This document shows positions 20,853 to 28,269 of a stretch of DNA of 36,953 nt, in pieces. The position numbers and the translations under genes were made by a program. How positions within the stretch are numbered: position 1 is the stretch's first letter; each line of letters opens with the position of its first letter. Source of the DNA: a virus; the IMG/VR virus record IMGVR_UViG_3300037847_005284, positions 1 to 36,953 of that record. The stretch is one strand, 5' to 3'. The notes below the pieces were generated by a model. The model worked only from the letters and a program-made list of their open reading frames with translations, was not told the origin of the DNA and ran no database searches.

Positions 20853-21133
20853 AAGATACCTGCAAGTGGTCCGAGGTTGATCTGCATAGCAGTGTAATTA
20901 CGGGTCTCATCGATATCTACGGGGTCACCCACTGACTTTGCATTTCTTGGCGCATAATACTGGCATTTCTTGGTGTTGTAGAATCCCCAGATCGTAGCAA
21001 CAGGATCAGAAGTATAGTTGTAACTATTGGGATGGTGTAACCAAATAGAAAGCACATTACGCTTAAAGGGTCGTATTTCATAGTGAAATCCTTGGGGTGG
21101 TTTGTGGGGGAAGTTTTCAATAGTTAGATTCAT
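20846..21133 (-). CDS. Hypothetical protein (95 aa) after the second methyltransferase
   Basis: From ATG 21133 (MNLTIENFPHKPPQGFHYEI...), overlapping the second methyltransferase stop as ATGA; the in-frame ATG at 21184 lies deep inside that gene and is unlikely. The protein is strand-rich: HYEIRPFKRNVLSIWLHH..., PVATIWGFYNTKKCQYYAP..., ETRNYTAMQINLGPLAGILC. It could be a small beta-barrel or OB-like domain. Function unknown. Confidence 0.7.
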   Translation of the reverse strand: MNLTIENFPHKPPQGFHYEIRPFKRNVLSIWLHHPNSYNYTSDPVATIWGFYNTKKCQYYAPRNAKSVGDPVDIDETRNYTAMQINLGPLAGILC

Positions 21134-21969
21134 GATAAACGAGTGAGCACATTGTCTTTCCATGGTAGCACACGCTCCACACACATTTGATGATAAGTCT
21201 CATCAATTTCAAATCCAATAAAGTTGCGATCCTCTTCACAACATACCTGAGCGGTAGTGCCTGCACCCATGAATGGGTCGAGAATAACATCACCTTTATT
21301 AGACCATGTTTGAATGTGACCTCGTGCCAACTCTTCAGGCATGGTAGCAGGATGCTTGTAAGATGCCTTGGATGATTGACCAAAACCTCCAGAGTTTTTG
21401 ATCTTCCAAATGTTAGTCCTTACACCATACTCACGGATGACATTACTCTTTCGATTAGGATCATGCATTGTGCCATCCTTCTTTCGAGTCTTAGCATTGC
21501 CAAATGAGGTGTAACCTGCCCATGCATTCTTCTTGTCTTGAATGAGGTTGATTGTCTTAGGTTTACCCTTAGAGAGTATGAAACAATACTCAAAGATTTG
21601 AGTATATCTTACACTCTTAGGACCAGATGCGAATGCTGTGCCTGTCTTCTCATATATCATGGTGTCATGTAGTCTGAGACCACATTGCTCCATAAAATAT
21701 AAGCACTGACGGAAACTAGATCCAGTTTCAGATCCTTTAACCGTGGCATCGTTAACATTCCACATGATAACCCCACCCGCCTTCAATACACGAGTGAGGT
21801 TATCTGCAACTTGTTTGAATACCTCATGATCCCATTTACTGCTGTCGTTGTAGGTCCTCAGGTCATCATATGGGGGAGAGGTGACTACTAAATCAACACT
21901 CTCCTCATCCATAAGTTGCATACCATCGATGCAATTCATGAGGTGTGTATCATTTAGAGAGAGTTTCAT
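21130..21969 (-). CDS. Second DNA methyltransferase (beta-class amino-MTase)
   Basis: A 279-residue protein from ATG 21969 (MKLSLNDTHLMNCIDGMQLM...). Motif IV TSPPYDDLRTY (TSPPY at 30-34) precedes motif I DPFMGAGTT (231-239), again the beta-class order. A target-recognition region with many basic residues lies between (KNSGGFGQSSKASYKHPATM). Sequence differs clearly from the methyltransferase at 18705, so it should have another specificity. It overlaps by 20 bp the upstream gene, a candidate nuclease, which suggests a second restriction-modification pair; if that gene is not a nuclease it is an orphan methylase protecting against host restriction. Confidence 0.88.
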   Translation of the reverse strand: MKLSLNDTHLMNCIDGMQLMDEESVDLVVTSPPYDDLRTYNDSSKWDHEVFKQVADNLTRVLKAGGVIMWNVNDATVKGSETGSSFRQCLYFMEQCGLRLHDTMIYEKTGTAFASGPKSVRYTQIFEYCFILSKGKPKTINLIQDKKNAWAGYTSFGNAKTRKKDGTMHDPNRKSNVIREYGVRTNIWKIKNSGGFGQSSKASYKHPATMPEELARGHIQTWSNKGDVILDPFMGAGTTAQVCCEEDRNFIGFEIDETYHQMCVERVLPWKDNVLTRLS

Positions 21970-22555
21970 ATTCTGTGTGGATGAATTTAGTAGTCTTTCT
22001 GATTTTACCATAGATCGGAGTGATGCAGATTGCATCCTCTTTGTGGATCTTAAGAGTGCTGAAACCGTTGTTGTTTTTACCAGTCTTTGTTACTGAGTCA
22101 GTCCAACCAGTAGCAGGATTCTGAGCGAGTGATAGATCAACAATAGCAGCGAAGATCTCAGGGAATTGGTTACCAGTCTGCACCAACTTGCAAACGAAGA
22201 TCTTATCAACCTTAGTCTTGCTGTGGTTGTTACCAGTAGCGAATGATGATGTGCTGCTGCCTAGTGTCAACTTATTCTCAATCTCTTCTTCAAGAAGAAT
22301 AGCATCATAACCAACTGTCTCCTCAGTGATGTAGTCAACACCTAATTGCTTAGCAGCATCCTCAAGTGCAGGATTGAAGATGTTAGCAAGGAGTTTAGTC
22401 TTGTCAACAGTGTTGTCACCAAAATACTCATCAAGGTCATTGAAACGACCACCAGAGATGATTGAGAGACCCTTCTGAAGACGCTTAGTGCTAAGGTCGA
22501 TTGCTTGAGGGATGATTCTGAAGAGTGCGTCTGCGAGTTGTGTGTTGCTTGTCAT
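21950..22555 (-). CDS. Candidate PD-(D/E)XK nuclease paired with the second methyltransferase
   Basis: A 201-residue protein, first gene of the operon. I do not recognise a named family. Residues 81-95 read VGYDAILLEEEIENK, with Asp84 and Glu93-x-Lys95 in the arrangement of a PD-(D/E)XK active site, followed after a Ser/Gly loop by a hydrophobic strand with Lys (KVDKIFVCKLV), as in many type II enzymes. A helical N-terminus and strand-rich C-terminus (DAICITPIYGK) fit a restriction-enzyme fold. The adjacent, overlapping methyltransferase supports this. A non-nuclease role remains possible. Confidence 0.75.
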   Translation of the reverse strand: MTSNTQLADALFRIIPQAIDLSTKRLQKGLSIISGGRFNDLDEYFGDNTVDKTKLLANIFNPALEDAAKQLGVDYITEETVGYDAILLEEEIENKLTLGSSTSSFATGNNHSKTKVDKIFVCKLVQTGNQFPEIFAAIVDLSLAQNPATGWTDSVTKTGKNNNGFSTLKIHKEDAICITPIYGKIRKTTKFIHTEYETLSK

Positions 22556-22605
22556 GTTTCTCAGGTATAAAAGATGTGTGGTAGGTCTGTTGCCTCCACT
22601 CCTTT

Positions 22606-22662
22606 AATATAACCGAAAAAAAGACGTGCGCTACAAATAGTGGACACTTTGTCCAACTGTCA
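22606..22662 (-). promoter_or_regulatory. Accessory promoter G, drives the restriction-modification operon
   Basis: Minus-strand TATATT (22606-22611) without a -35, and TGTCCA (22641-22646) 29 bp upstream as the arm of a perfect TGGACA-AAG-TGTCCA palindrome (22641-22655), preceded by TGACAGT. The TGACAGTT...TGTCCA block matches promoter F. Leader of about 45 nt, ending TGAGAAAC-ATG. A T7 tract lies near the -10. Confidence 0.6.
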
Positions 22663-22664
22663 CA

Positions 22665-22994
22665 CTACCGCTGATCAAGGTCGGGTAGCAACTCATTGCC
22701 AGGATGGTCATTGGTGGTGCCTCTGAATGCTTTATGATCATAGAAGTGCTCGTCTTCTATTTCTAGATCATCCCACATATGTGGATAGACACATAGACAG
22801 CACTTATTCATTGGTTGACGAGATCCTGGTGGATTTGGTTTAGTGCCAACACATAGTGTGATGTATTCATCACTGACGAATTCAATGGTGCCTGTCATTT
22901 GACCATATTTGGCAGGCATACCAACCTCAAGTGATTTGAGGATGTTTTTAATTTCTTTAGGCACTGATTCAGAAAGAAAGAGAGGAATTGTCAT
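22665..22994 (-). CDS. Conserved-looking hypothetical protein (109 aa)
   Basis: MTIPLFLSESVPKEIKNILK, SLEVGMPAKYGQMTGTIEFV, SDEYITLCVGTKPNPPGSR..., NKCCLCVYPHMWDDLEIEDE, HFYDHK... The middle reads like an SH3-like barrel (GQMTGTIEFVSDEYITLCV), then a CC-x-C cluster and acidic His-rich loop that could bind metal. It follows the first oxygenase of the cluster with ATGA overlap (22991-22994). Function unknown; a partner of the oxygenases is suggested by position only. Confidence 0.75.
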   Translation of the reverse strand: MTIPLFLSESVPKEIKNILKSLEVGMPAKYGQMTGTIEFVSDEYITLCVGTKPNPPGSRQPMNKCCLCVYPHMWDDLEIEDEHFYDHKAFRGTTNDHPGNELLPDLDQR

Positions 22995-23611
22995 AAGGTT
23001 AATGCAGTATCTTCATAACCAAATGGACCTTTAAGAAAGTAATTAAAGGCACAACTATATCTGTCTTGATCTGTTTCACTAGGTGATACAGAATGCGGCA
23101 GGTGTGATGGAAATATAATAATAGTGCCATCACATGGTTCGATAGGAAACTCCCTTTGGTTAAGGTAGTTACTCTCCATTATATCAGGTTGCACTGTGCT
23201 GGTCAAGTAAGTCGGAAACATAGTTGGCATCCTCATACGAAACTCACCACAGTTTTCAGGCACCCTGATATACAAACAACCGCTAAACATACTGTTGGGA
23301 TGAGTATGCTCAGCGGCGCTGTCACCAATACCATGGTAGTTAATCCATGATGATTGATGTTGTATTCTGTGTCTGCGACTGATTGCTAACGCTTCATGCA
23401 CATATATGTCCATGTGAGTGTCAACAATATCTTTCACGTCAATGTTATTAGATAACCATTGCGTGTCTTGTGACATAAACCCATTCTTTTTATAAGCACC
23501 ATCGAGTGCCATATCTTGCATGGGTGTTTGTTGTGCTCTCTTCAATACATCTGGTTGTAGATCAACAACGTCAATATAAACTGGTTGTGAGAAGAGAGGT
23601 AAAATTTCCAT
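22991..23611 (-). CDS. 2OG-Fe(II) oxygenase (PF13759-like)
   Basis: A 206-residue protein that opens MEILPLFSQPVYI, the usual start of the phage PF13759 family (strand with 'FPTPV'-type motif). Metal ligands in AEHTHPNSMFSGCLYI (His102, His104) and IIIFPSHLPHSVSP (His173), with Arg184 in DRYSCAFNYF for 2-oxoglutarate. Last oxygenase of the cluster, coupled to the 51-residue gene before it (TAATG) and the gene after it (ATGA). Substrate unknown. Confidence 0.86.
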   Translation of the reverse strand: MEILPLFSQPVYIDVVDLQPDVLKRAQQTPMQDMALDGAYKKNGFMSQDTQWLSNNIDVKDIVDTHMDIYVHEALAISRRHRIQHQSSWINYHGIGDSAAEHTHPNSMFSGCLYIRVPENCGEFRMRMPTMFPTYLTSTVQPDIMESNYLNQREFPIEPCDGTIIIFPSHLPHSVSPSETDQDRYSCAFNYFLKGPFGYEDTALTL

Positions 23612-23766
23612 TACAAATGTAGTGTTTCAACTATACTTTTAAGTGATTCATGTTGCACGGGCGTCATGTGTCCGTGCTTCTCATATGCATTCTTTTGATA
23701 TAAAAAGAGAGCGTGCTTTAACAATGACTTCTCAGCAGGAGTCAGGATGGCAGACTTGTTTAACAT
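23611..23766 (-). CDS. Small basic helical protein between oxygenases (51 aa)
   Basis: MLNKSAILTPAEKSLLKHAL, FLYQKNAYEKHGHMTPVQHE, SLKSIVETLHL. All helical with many His and Lys. AAGGA lies about 6 bp before the ATG, and the stop overlaps the next ATG (TAATG). It fills a gap that would otherwise be empty between two oxygenase genes. Function unknown. Confidence 0.65.
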   Translation of the reverse strand: MLNKSAILTPAEKSLLKHALFLYQKNAYEKHGHMTPVQHESLKSIVETLHL

Positions 23767-23809
23767 GGGATGATCCTTCGACAGGGATATCTTAGCGAAG
23801 TCAGATCAG

Positions 23810-24511
23810 TTATGCCATGGATTTCCAGATTTGTTTCACGGTTTCAACATTCAATCCAGCGATACCTCGATCTTCAACGGGTGGCATATTATTTATCTCA
23901 TGATCCACAAATAGTTTATGTCTAGTATCTTTGTCCATATACTTGAATGCCAAGATATATCTATTAAACATAAATTTGGGCGTTGGTGGTCTCCCTGTGT
24001 GTGGGATCCTGCCATCAAATATCACAATTCTACCAGGTTTTGGTGTTACAATACGTTGTGCTTCTAGTTTATCATCATAGAATATAGTTTCACCACCCCA
24101 GTCTGGTCTCCACTCTGCGTTGAGATATACTAATACAGTTTTATTATCATCTACATGATATGGTGCATCACAATGAATTCCTGGTGAATCATTATACTTA
24201 AGCACATTGATATATGATGAGTAACAATCTTCGCGTGGGGGCATATCAGGGCAAACTGCCTCAAGATATGACAACACATCTTTCCACAATGGATTGTCAC
24301 TACCATGTAATCCTGGTGAGTCATACTCTTTGGGATCATCAATAGGACAATAATTATAGAATTGATGTGTCCAATACATCCCTGCCAGATCTAAATTAGG
24401 TGCTGACTCTGTAGGTGGCACATCCACCCTAGTATAAAAATAAGGAAGATGCACCACCTGTGCAAATAGATCCTCATTCACTAGGTTTGTATCATATACT
24501 TTAATTGACAT
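23810..24511 (-). CDS. 2OG-Fe(II) oxygenase (P4H-like)
   Basis: A 233-residue prolyl-hydroxylase-type oxygenase: His-x-Asp in DSPGIHCDAPYHVDDNKTVL (His113, Asp115), a strand WRPDWGGETIFYDD, then VIFDGRIPHTGRPP (His171) and NRYILAFKY (Arg184). Similar proteins in phages are annotated as 2OG-Fe(II) oxygenases with unknown targets. 11-bp overlap with the upstream oxygenase gene. No signal peptide, so it acts in the cytoplasm. Confidence 0.87.
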   Translation of the reverse strand: MSIKVYDTNLVNEDLFAQVVHLPYFYTRVDVPPTESAPNLDLAGMYWTHQFYNYCPIDDPKEYDSPGLHGSDNPLWKDVLSYLEAVCPDMPPREDCYSSYINVLKYNDSPGIHCDAPYHVDDNKTVLVYLNAEWRPDWGGETIFYDDKLEAQRIVTPKPGRIVIFDGRIPHTGRPPTPKFMFNRYILAFKYMDKDTRHKLFVDHEINNMPPVEDRGIAGLNVETVKQIWKSMA

Positions 24512-25118
24512 AATTACCCATGACGTTTAGGGACATGACATATCTATTCTTATCAGTTTTATTGACCTCAGTTTTATGAGTCAACCAACCTGGAAAAAAT
24601 AACACATCATTAGTTTGCACATCGATGTATTCCCAATCCATTTCCATGTCATAATAGTTATAGTCTAGAGGTTCTCCTAGTTTATAAATGGAGTATGGAT
24701 TCTTGACCATAAATCTACCACTACCTTCAGGCACATGTAGATAGGCAGCACATGCCACCGTGACATTTTGATGGTGATGCTCTGCCGTCCATGCACCTTT
24801 AGGATGCACATTGATCCATGATTCTGAGAGCATTTTATTCATTGGAGTGAGATGCCATAGGTCCCAGATTCTATTCACACGCTCATAAAACCATGGCATA
24901 AAATCTTCAAACTCTTCCCACACATGAGGTGGCACTTCTCTACTAATTACGACACTTGTTGTGCCTCCACCCTTCTCCATGGTGTCATACTTATTCTCTT
25001 CAATAACAGTTTTTGCTGCTCCCATGTGTCCCATGGTTCTTGCCTTGAGTGATGACTTGTCAAACTTAAAGTCATACTTACATCGGTGAATGATGGGAAA
25101 TGGGTTATAGGATTTCAT
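24501..25118 (-). CDS. 2OG-Fe(II) oxygenase (PF13759-like)
   Basis: A 205-residue protein from ATG 25118 (MKSYNPFPIIHRCKYDF...), whose start lines up with the N-terminal strand of its relatives; an ATG at 25157 adds 13 residues but overlaps the preceding gene by 53 bp. Ligands: TAEHHHQNVTVACAAYLHVP (His114-116), VLFFPGWLTHKTEV (His181) and Arg192 in NRYVMSLNV. The triple His is unusual; one of them must replace the acidic ligand. Part of the six-oxygenase run. Confidence 0.84.
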   Translation of the reverse strand: MKSYNPFPIIHRCKYDFKFDKSSLKARTMGHMGAAKTVIEENKYDTMEKGGGTTSVVISREVPPHVWEEFEDFMPWFYERVNRIWDLWHLTPMNKMLSESWINVHPKGAWTAEHHHQNVTVACAAYLHVPEGSGRFMVKNPYSIYKLGEPLDYNYYDMEMDWEYIDVQTNDVLFFPGWLTHKTEVNKTDKNRYVMSLNVMGNYVN

Positions 25119-25800
25119 ACCAGTGTCTGTCACGTTGTTTAAGATGGGGATACCCATGTTGTAGGGGAATACTTACACTCAAGCGTCTACCTTCAGGTTG
25201 TGCATGATGATAGCATCTAGCAGGAATGTATAACATATCACCTGCCTTCATTGTAACATCAATCGCACAATCTAGATCATCATGTTGTAGATTCCACTCA
25301 GGAATCTGATTGACAATGTTAGATGCTCTGTTGTGATATACACGCCAGTGTGTCTCTCCATCTACCTGAATGATGAAGTTGTTAGCGAAATCCTCATGGA
25401 TTTTGAATGACTTACAATCTCTCGTGCCAGCATATATGTGCATCGATGATCTAATTGCTGGGAATGTTTCTTCAACACTCCTCATGATTTGCTGGCGTTT
25501 CTTATCAATCTGATCAAAGTTGTTAATGATAACATTGTGACCATGATTCCAACAGTCAACTACATCACGCTGCTCCATGTGTGGACGTGACCAACACCTC
25601 TCGAATTCAGGTAATTGTATAAAAGTACTGGATATTCTATCAATGAATTGAATATCAAAGAATTGTGGATTGTTGAGACAATACTCCACATCTTTATAGG
25701 TAGCATAATACTCTGGATCTGGGATGATCCCCTGCCAGTATTGTGGAGTGTCATCAATACTCCAGTCTTTATCCAGACGTTGTAAAATCGAATAGATCAT
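25105..25800 (-). CDS. JmjC/cupin-4-type oxygenase
   Basis: A 231-residue protein from ATG 25800 (an in-frame GTG lies at 25806). It differs from its neighbours: the core FKIHEDFANNFIIQVDGETHWRVY (His135, Asp137) and TMKAGDMLYIPARCYHHAQPEG (His198/199) is the JmjC/ribosomal-oxygenase (YcfD, NO66-like) pattern. Those enzymes hydroxylate His or Arg side chains of ribosomal and other proteins. A phage enzyme of this type could modify a host or virion protein. It overlaps both neighbours, so it is in the same operon as the PF13759 and P4H types. Confidence 0.85.
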   Translation of the reverse strand: MIYSILQRLDKDWSIDDTPQYWQGIIPDPEYYATYKDVEYCLNNPQFFDIQFIDRISSTFIQLPEFERCWSRPHMEQRDVVDCWNHGHNVIINNFDQIDKKRQQIMRSVEETFPAIRSSMHIYAGTRDCKSFKIHEDFANNFIIQVDGETHWRVYHNRASNIVNQIPEWNLQHDDLDCAIDVTMKAGDMLYIPARCYHHAQPEGRRLSVSIPLQHGYPHLKQRDRHWYEIL

Positions 25801-26425
25801 GCTCACAATAAAAATTCAAATTCAGGATAACCCTATAAGGGTTAGTTGTTGGATTAGATGATGAATGGAATTGATGTCCATCAAATGCAAATAGTTTATT
25901 TGCTTTCGGTGTTGATCTAAAGCACTCATTATATGACTGCTGTCTTGCTTTTGTCCATCTCTCATCTACAGTCCCATATGTGGGATCATCATACTCGTGA
26001 AAGAATACTGTGTCACCACTGCTGTCATTTATGTAAAACAATGCTGCATAATGATCACTCTCATGATCAGTATGTGGTCCGTTATGTGAATCTTTACCGT
26101 TTGCTAGTTGTAGTGCCAACCTCGCACGGAAGAATTGCACGGGATAAGGCAATGCATCACTCACACTATCTAGTAGTGGTTGAAACATGGGCAAATATGG
26201 ACTCTCTACGCCCTCTTGATCTAGTAATACATGAGTAAATCCCAGAGTCTTCTGCTCTTCTGGAATCTCTGAGAATTCTATATCACCAAATCTAGCATGA
26301 CTTGGTGTGTAACTAATATCTTCCGATAGAAAAAACCACGGGAATCCATTCATCCCACCCGTCAGGTCTTGTATACGTTTGAGATAACTAGGAGTTAGCA
26401 GATTGTCTACTTGGATATATTTCAT
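25769..26425 (-). CDS. 2OG-Fe(II) oxygenase (P4H-like)
   Basis: A 218-residue protein starting MKYIQVDNLLTPSYLKRIQDL at ATG 26425; the upstream ATG at 26482 would add 19 residues inside the previous gene. Ligands: SHNGPHTDHESDHYAALFYI (His118, Asp120), FDGHQFHSSSNP (His187) and NPYRVILNLNF (Arg198). The HTDHESDH cluster has spare His residues. Belongs to the P4H subgroup also found at 17991 and 23810. Confidence 0.85.
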   Translation of the reverse strand: MKYIQVDNLLTPSYLKRIQDLTGGMNGFPWFFLSEDISYTPSHARFGDIEFSEIPEEQKTLGFTHVLLDQEGVESPYLPMFQPLLDSVSDALPYPVQFFRARLALQLANGKDSHNGPHTDHESDHYAALFYINDSSGDTVFFHEYDDPTYGTVDERWTKARQQSYNECFRSTPKANKLFAFDGHQFHSSSNPTTNPYRVILNLNFYCEHDLFDFTTSG

Positions 26426-27038
26426 CATAATGATTTGAGAATGCTGTGATATTAAATGAGATAGAGATCCTATCACCATCACCAGCAGATGCTGTCACGG
26501 CATGTTGCAACCATGATGGAAAGATCACCAGTTGATCTACTTCAGGGAATACATCATGCTCTGTCTCATTCATATGCTCCCATCGATGCACGTTGTCACC
26601 ACTACCCCAGAATTCTTTCATCATTGAATAGTTGAGGTCACGAATAAACGTGAGGTGACCATAACAACAATCTGGCAGTTTCAAATAATATGCACCAGAC
26701 AGCACACCACCAGGATGTGAGTGGAGATGATTTGTTGCACCTTTACCATTGATATTGATCCACATGTTGATCATCTTCAATGTGTAATCGTTAAATCCAA
26801 ACTCATCAGCACATACATATGCTCTCTCCATGATCTTATCTCTGATCTCTTTCAATGGATTGTTATCCATCACTCGATCAATGAAATCATGAGATTGCCA
26901 TCCACCATTATTAGATTGTTTACGACCAGCAGGATCTTCTGATTTCACATGATATACGAAATCAGTCAGTGATTGCTTGTCTATACCTACATTATCAAAC
27001 TTCCAAACTGGTGTTGGAAAAATCAATTCAGTCTTCAT
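26388..27038 (-). CDS. 2OG-Fe(II) oxygenase (PF13759-like)
   Basis: A 216-residue protein with the classic N-terminus MKTELIFPTPVWKFDN. Ligands in ATNHLHSHPGGVLSGAYYL (His104, His106, His108) and LVIFPSWLQHAVTASAG (His179), with Arg190 in DRISISFN. First oxygenase of the cluster, coupled by ATGA to the preceding coiled-coil gene (27035-27038). The next oxygenase starts within its 3' end. Confidence 0.88.
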   Translation of the reverse strand: MKTELIFPTPVWKFDNVGIDKQSLTDFVYHVKSEDPAGRKQSNNGGWQSHDFIDRVMDNNPLKEIRDKIMERAYVCADEFGFNDYTLKMINMWININGKGATNHLHSHPGGVLSGAYYLKLPDCCYGHLTFIRDLNYSMMKEFWGSGDNVHRWEHMNETEHDVFPEVDQLVIFPSWLQHAVTASAGDGDRISISFNITAFSNHYDEIYPSRQSANS

Positions 27039-27391
27039 TCCCCTTCGGTGAAAGTAAACTCTCGCTCAGTAACTTCAGGATCAACGTGTCTCTTATACAG
27101 TGACATTGCTTCGACGGCACCAGAGAGTTTATTCATATGATCTCTCTTAGTTTGCAATTCTTCCAAAGAGATCTTTGTGATCGTAGAAGTATAATGCATG
27201 TTGTCAAGTGCTTCTTGCAGTTTGATATACTCTTCTTTAGTATCTTCATACTGCTGAATAAAATTCATAACGAGTTGATCAAATGTAATGAGTCCTTCAA
27301 TAGACCCATTCATCTCACGTTTTTCTTCTTCAGTAGCAACTCCTGCCTGTTGGGCAAGATCTACCTCCATCACGTCTTGTTCTTTAGACAT
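27035..27391 (-). CDS. Coiled-coil protein at the head of the oxygenase operon
   Basis: A 118-residue helical protein: MSKEQDVMEVDLAQQAGVAT, EEEKREMNGSIEGLITFDQL, VMNFIQQYEDTKEEYIKLQE, ALDNMHYTSTITKISLEELQ, TKRDHMNKLSGAVEAMSLYK. Heptad-like from ~50 to 100. Likely scaffold, chaperone or substrate of the oxygenases encoded directly after it. An ACTAAATA octamer lies 25 bp before its ATG. No family recognised. Confidence 0.75.
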   Translation of the reverse strand: MSKEQDVMEVDLAQQAGVATEEEKREMNGSIEGLITFDQLVMNFIQQYEDTKEEYIKLQEALDNMHYTSTITKISLEELQTKRDHMNKLSGAVEAMSLYKRHVDPEVTEREFTFTEGE

Positions 27392-27393
27392 AG

Positions 27394-28269
27394 TTACATA
27401 AACCTCTTGATGTTTTTATTTAGTGCAAGGATTGCTTTGTGTGAAGCAATGCGCTCCCTGAGAGTTTCCATTTCCATAAAAGATTTATGGCGTTGATACT
27501 CCATAATAGCATTGTTTTCAAAATCTGCCTCGTTGGCAGTTTCACAATGGAAATCAATGTTCCTATTACTTAGGAAACTTCTATGCACGGGCACCCACTG
27601 GCAAAGTGGAGTGCCTGCTTTAATTAGATACTCACCCTCTTCAATCTTATGCCAGAATAGTTGTAAGTTAATCTCATATGAATATGAGGGATCAACTACA
27701 CCTGTAGGTGGTGAGAATCTATCTTCATCCCAGTATGGAATAGGCATTTGAATAAACACCAGATCAGGATGTGCTTGCACTCTCCATGGCAATTCTAGTT
27801 TAACTGTCCAGTCAAGTACATCCTTAGTCTGATCAACTAAGTGACGCATACCTTCAGTCTGCTCAGGTATATGTGCTGTGACATATTTACCTGGACTGAT
27901 AGATGTGCAGAATCTCATCTGGGAGATCCACTCAAAGTTTACACCAGTGCCATCAGTCTTGATCAGAATATCAGCAGGGCATGGCAACACATAACCTGAG
28001 TCCATAACATCTCTCAATGCTGGGCAAGTTACGGCGTGCTCATACAATTCAGGTGTGCTATCATTGCCTGCCAATTCAGAAGACATTCTGTCCCAGAGTT
28101 TCTTAACTCTCATAACAGGACAGCGATTCTCTTTATTAGCACGATCTTTTAGTGCTTGTGTCCGCCACTTACGGTGCAGTTTTGCAGCAGGAATCCATGG
28201 TTGCAACTCTGCAACGCCAGGATCGACTGAATAAAATCTAACCCACGGTTTCTTCTTTTTGAAGATCAT
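27394..28269 (-). CDS. Conserved-looking protein of unknown function next to the halogenase
   Basis: A 291-residue soluble protein: MIFKKKKPWVRFYSVDPGVA..., CPVMRVKKLWDRMSS, CPALRDVMDSGYVLPCPADI, LIKTDGTGVNFEWISQMRF..., QLFWHKIEEGEYLIKAGTPL, CQWVPVHRS. The order 'CPALRDVMDSGYVLPCPADILIKTDG ... AGTPLCQWVPV' reminds me of an uncharacterised family (possibly DUF6065) of about this size. Strand-rich, no signal peptide. It overlaps the halogenase gene by 32 bp, so it is translated with it; it could supply or bind the substrate. Function unknown. Confidence 0.8.
   Translation of the reverse strand: MIFKKKKPWVRFYSVDPGVAELQPWIPAAKLHRKWRTQALKDRANKENRCPVMRVKKLWDRMSSELAGNDSTPELYEHAVTCPALRDVMDSGYVLPCPADILIKTDGTGVNFEWISQMRFCTSISPGKYVTAHIPEQTEGMRHLVDQTKDVLDWTVKLELPWRVQAHPDLVFIQMPIPYWDEDRFSPPTGVVDPSYSYEINLQLFWHKIEEGEYLIKAGTPLCQWVPVHRSFLSNRNIDFHCETANEADFENNAIMEYQRHKSFMEMETLRERIASHKAILALNKNIKRFM
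27417..27424 (-). promoter_or_regulatory. Candidate late promoter (ACTAAATA) for the oxygenase operon
   Basis: Minus-strand ACTAAATA, the same variant as at 32868, 25 bp before ATG 27391 with AGAGG in the leader. It lies inside the 3' end of the preceding gene. If used, the six oxygenases are made late together with the virion proteins. Confidence 0.42.

Noticed and set aside
27137-27496. 119-codon plus-strand frame rich in Phe and Leu that looks membrane-like
   Set aside because: It is the complement of a Lys/Glu-rich coiled-coil gene; antisense of such codons yields Phe/Leu automatically.
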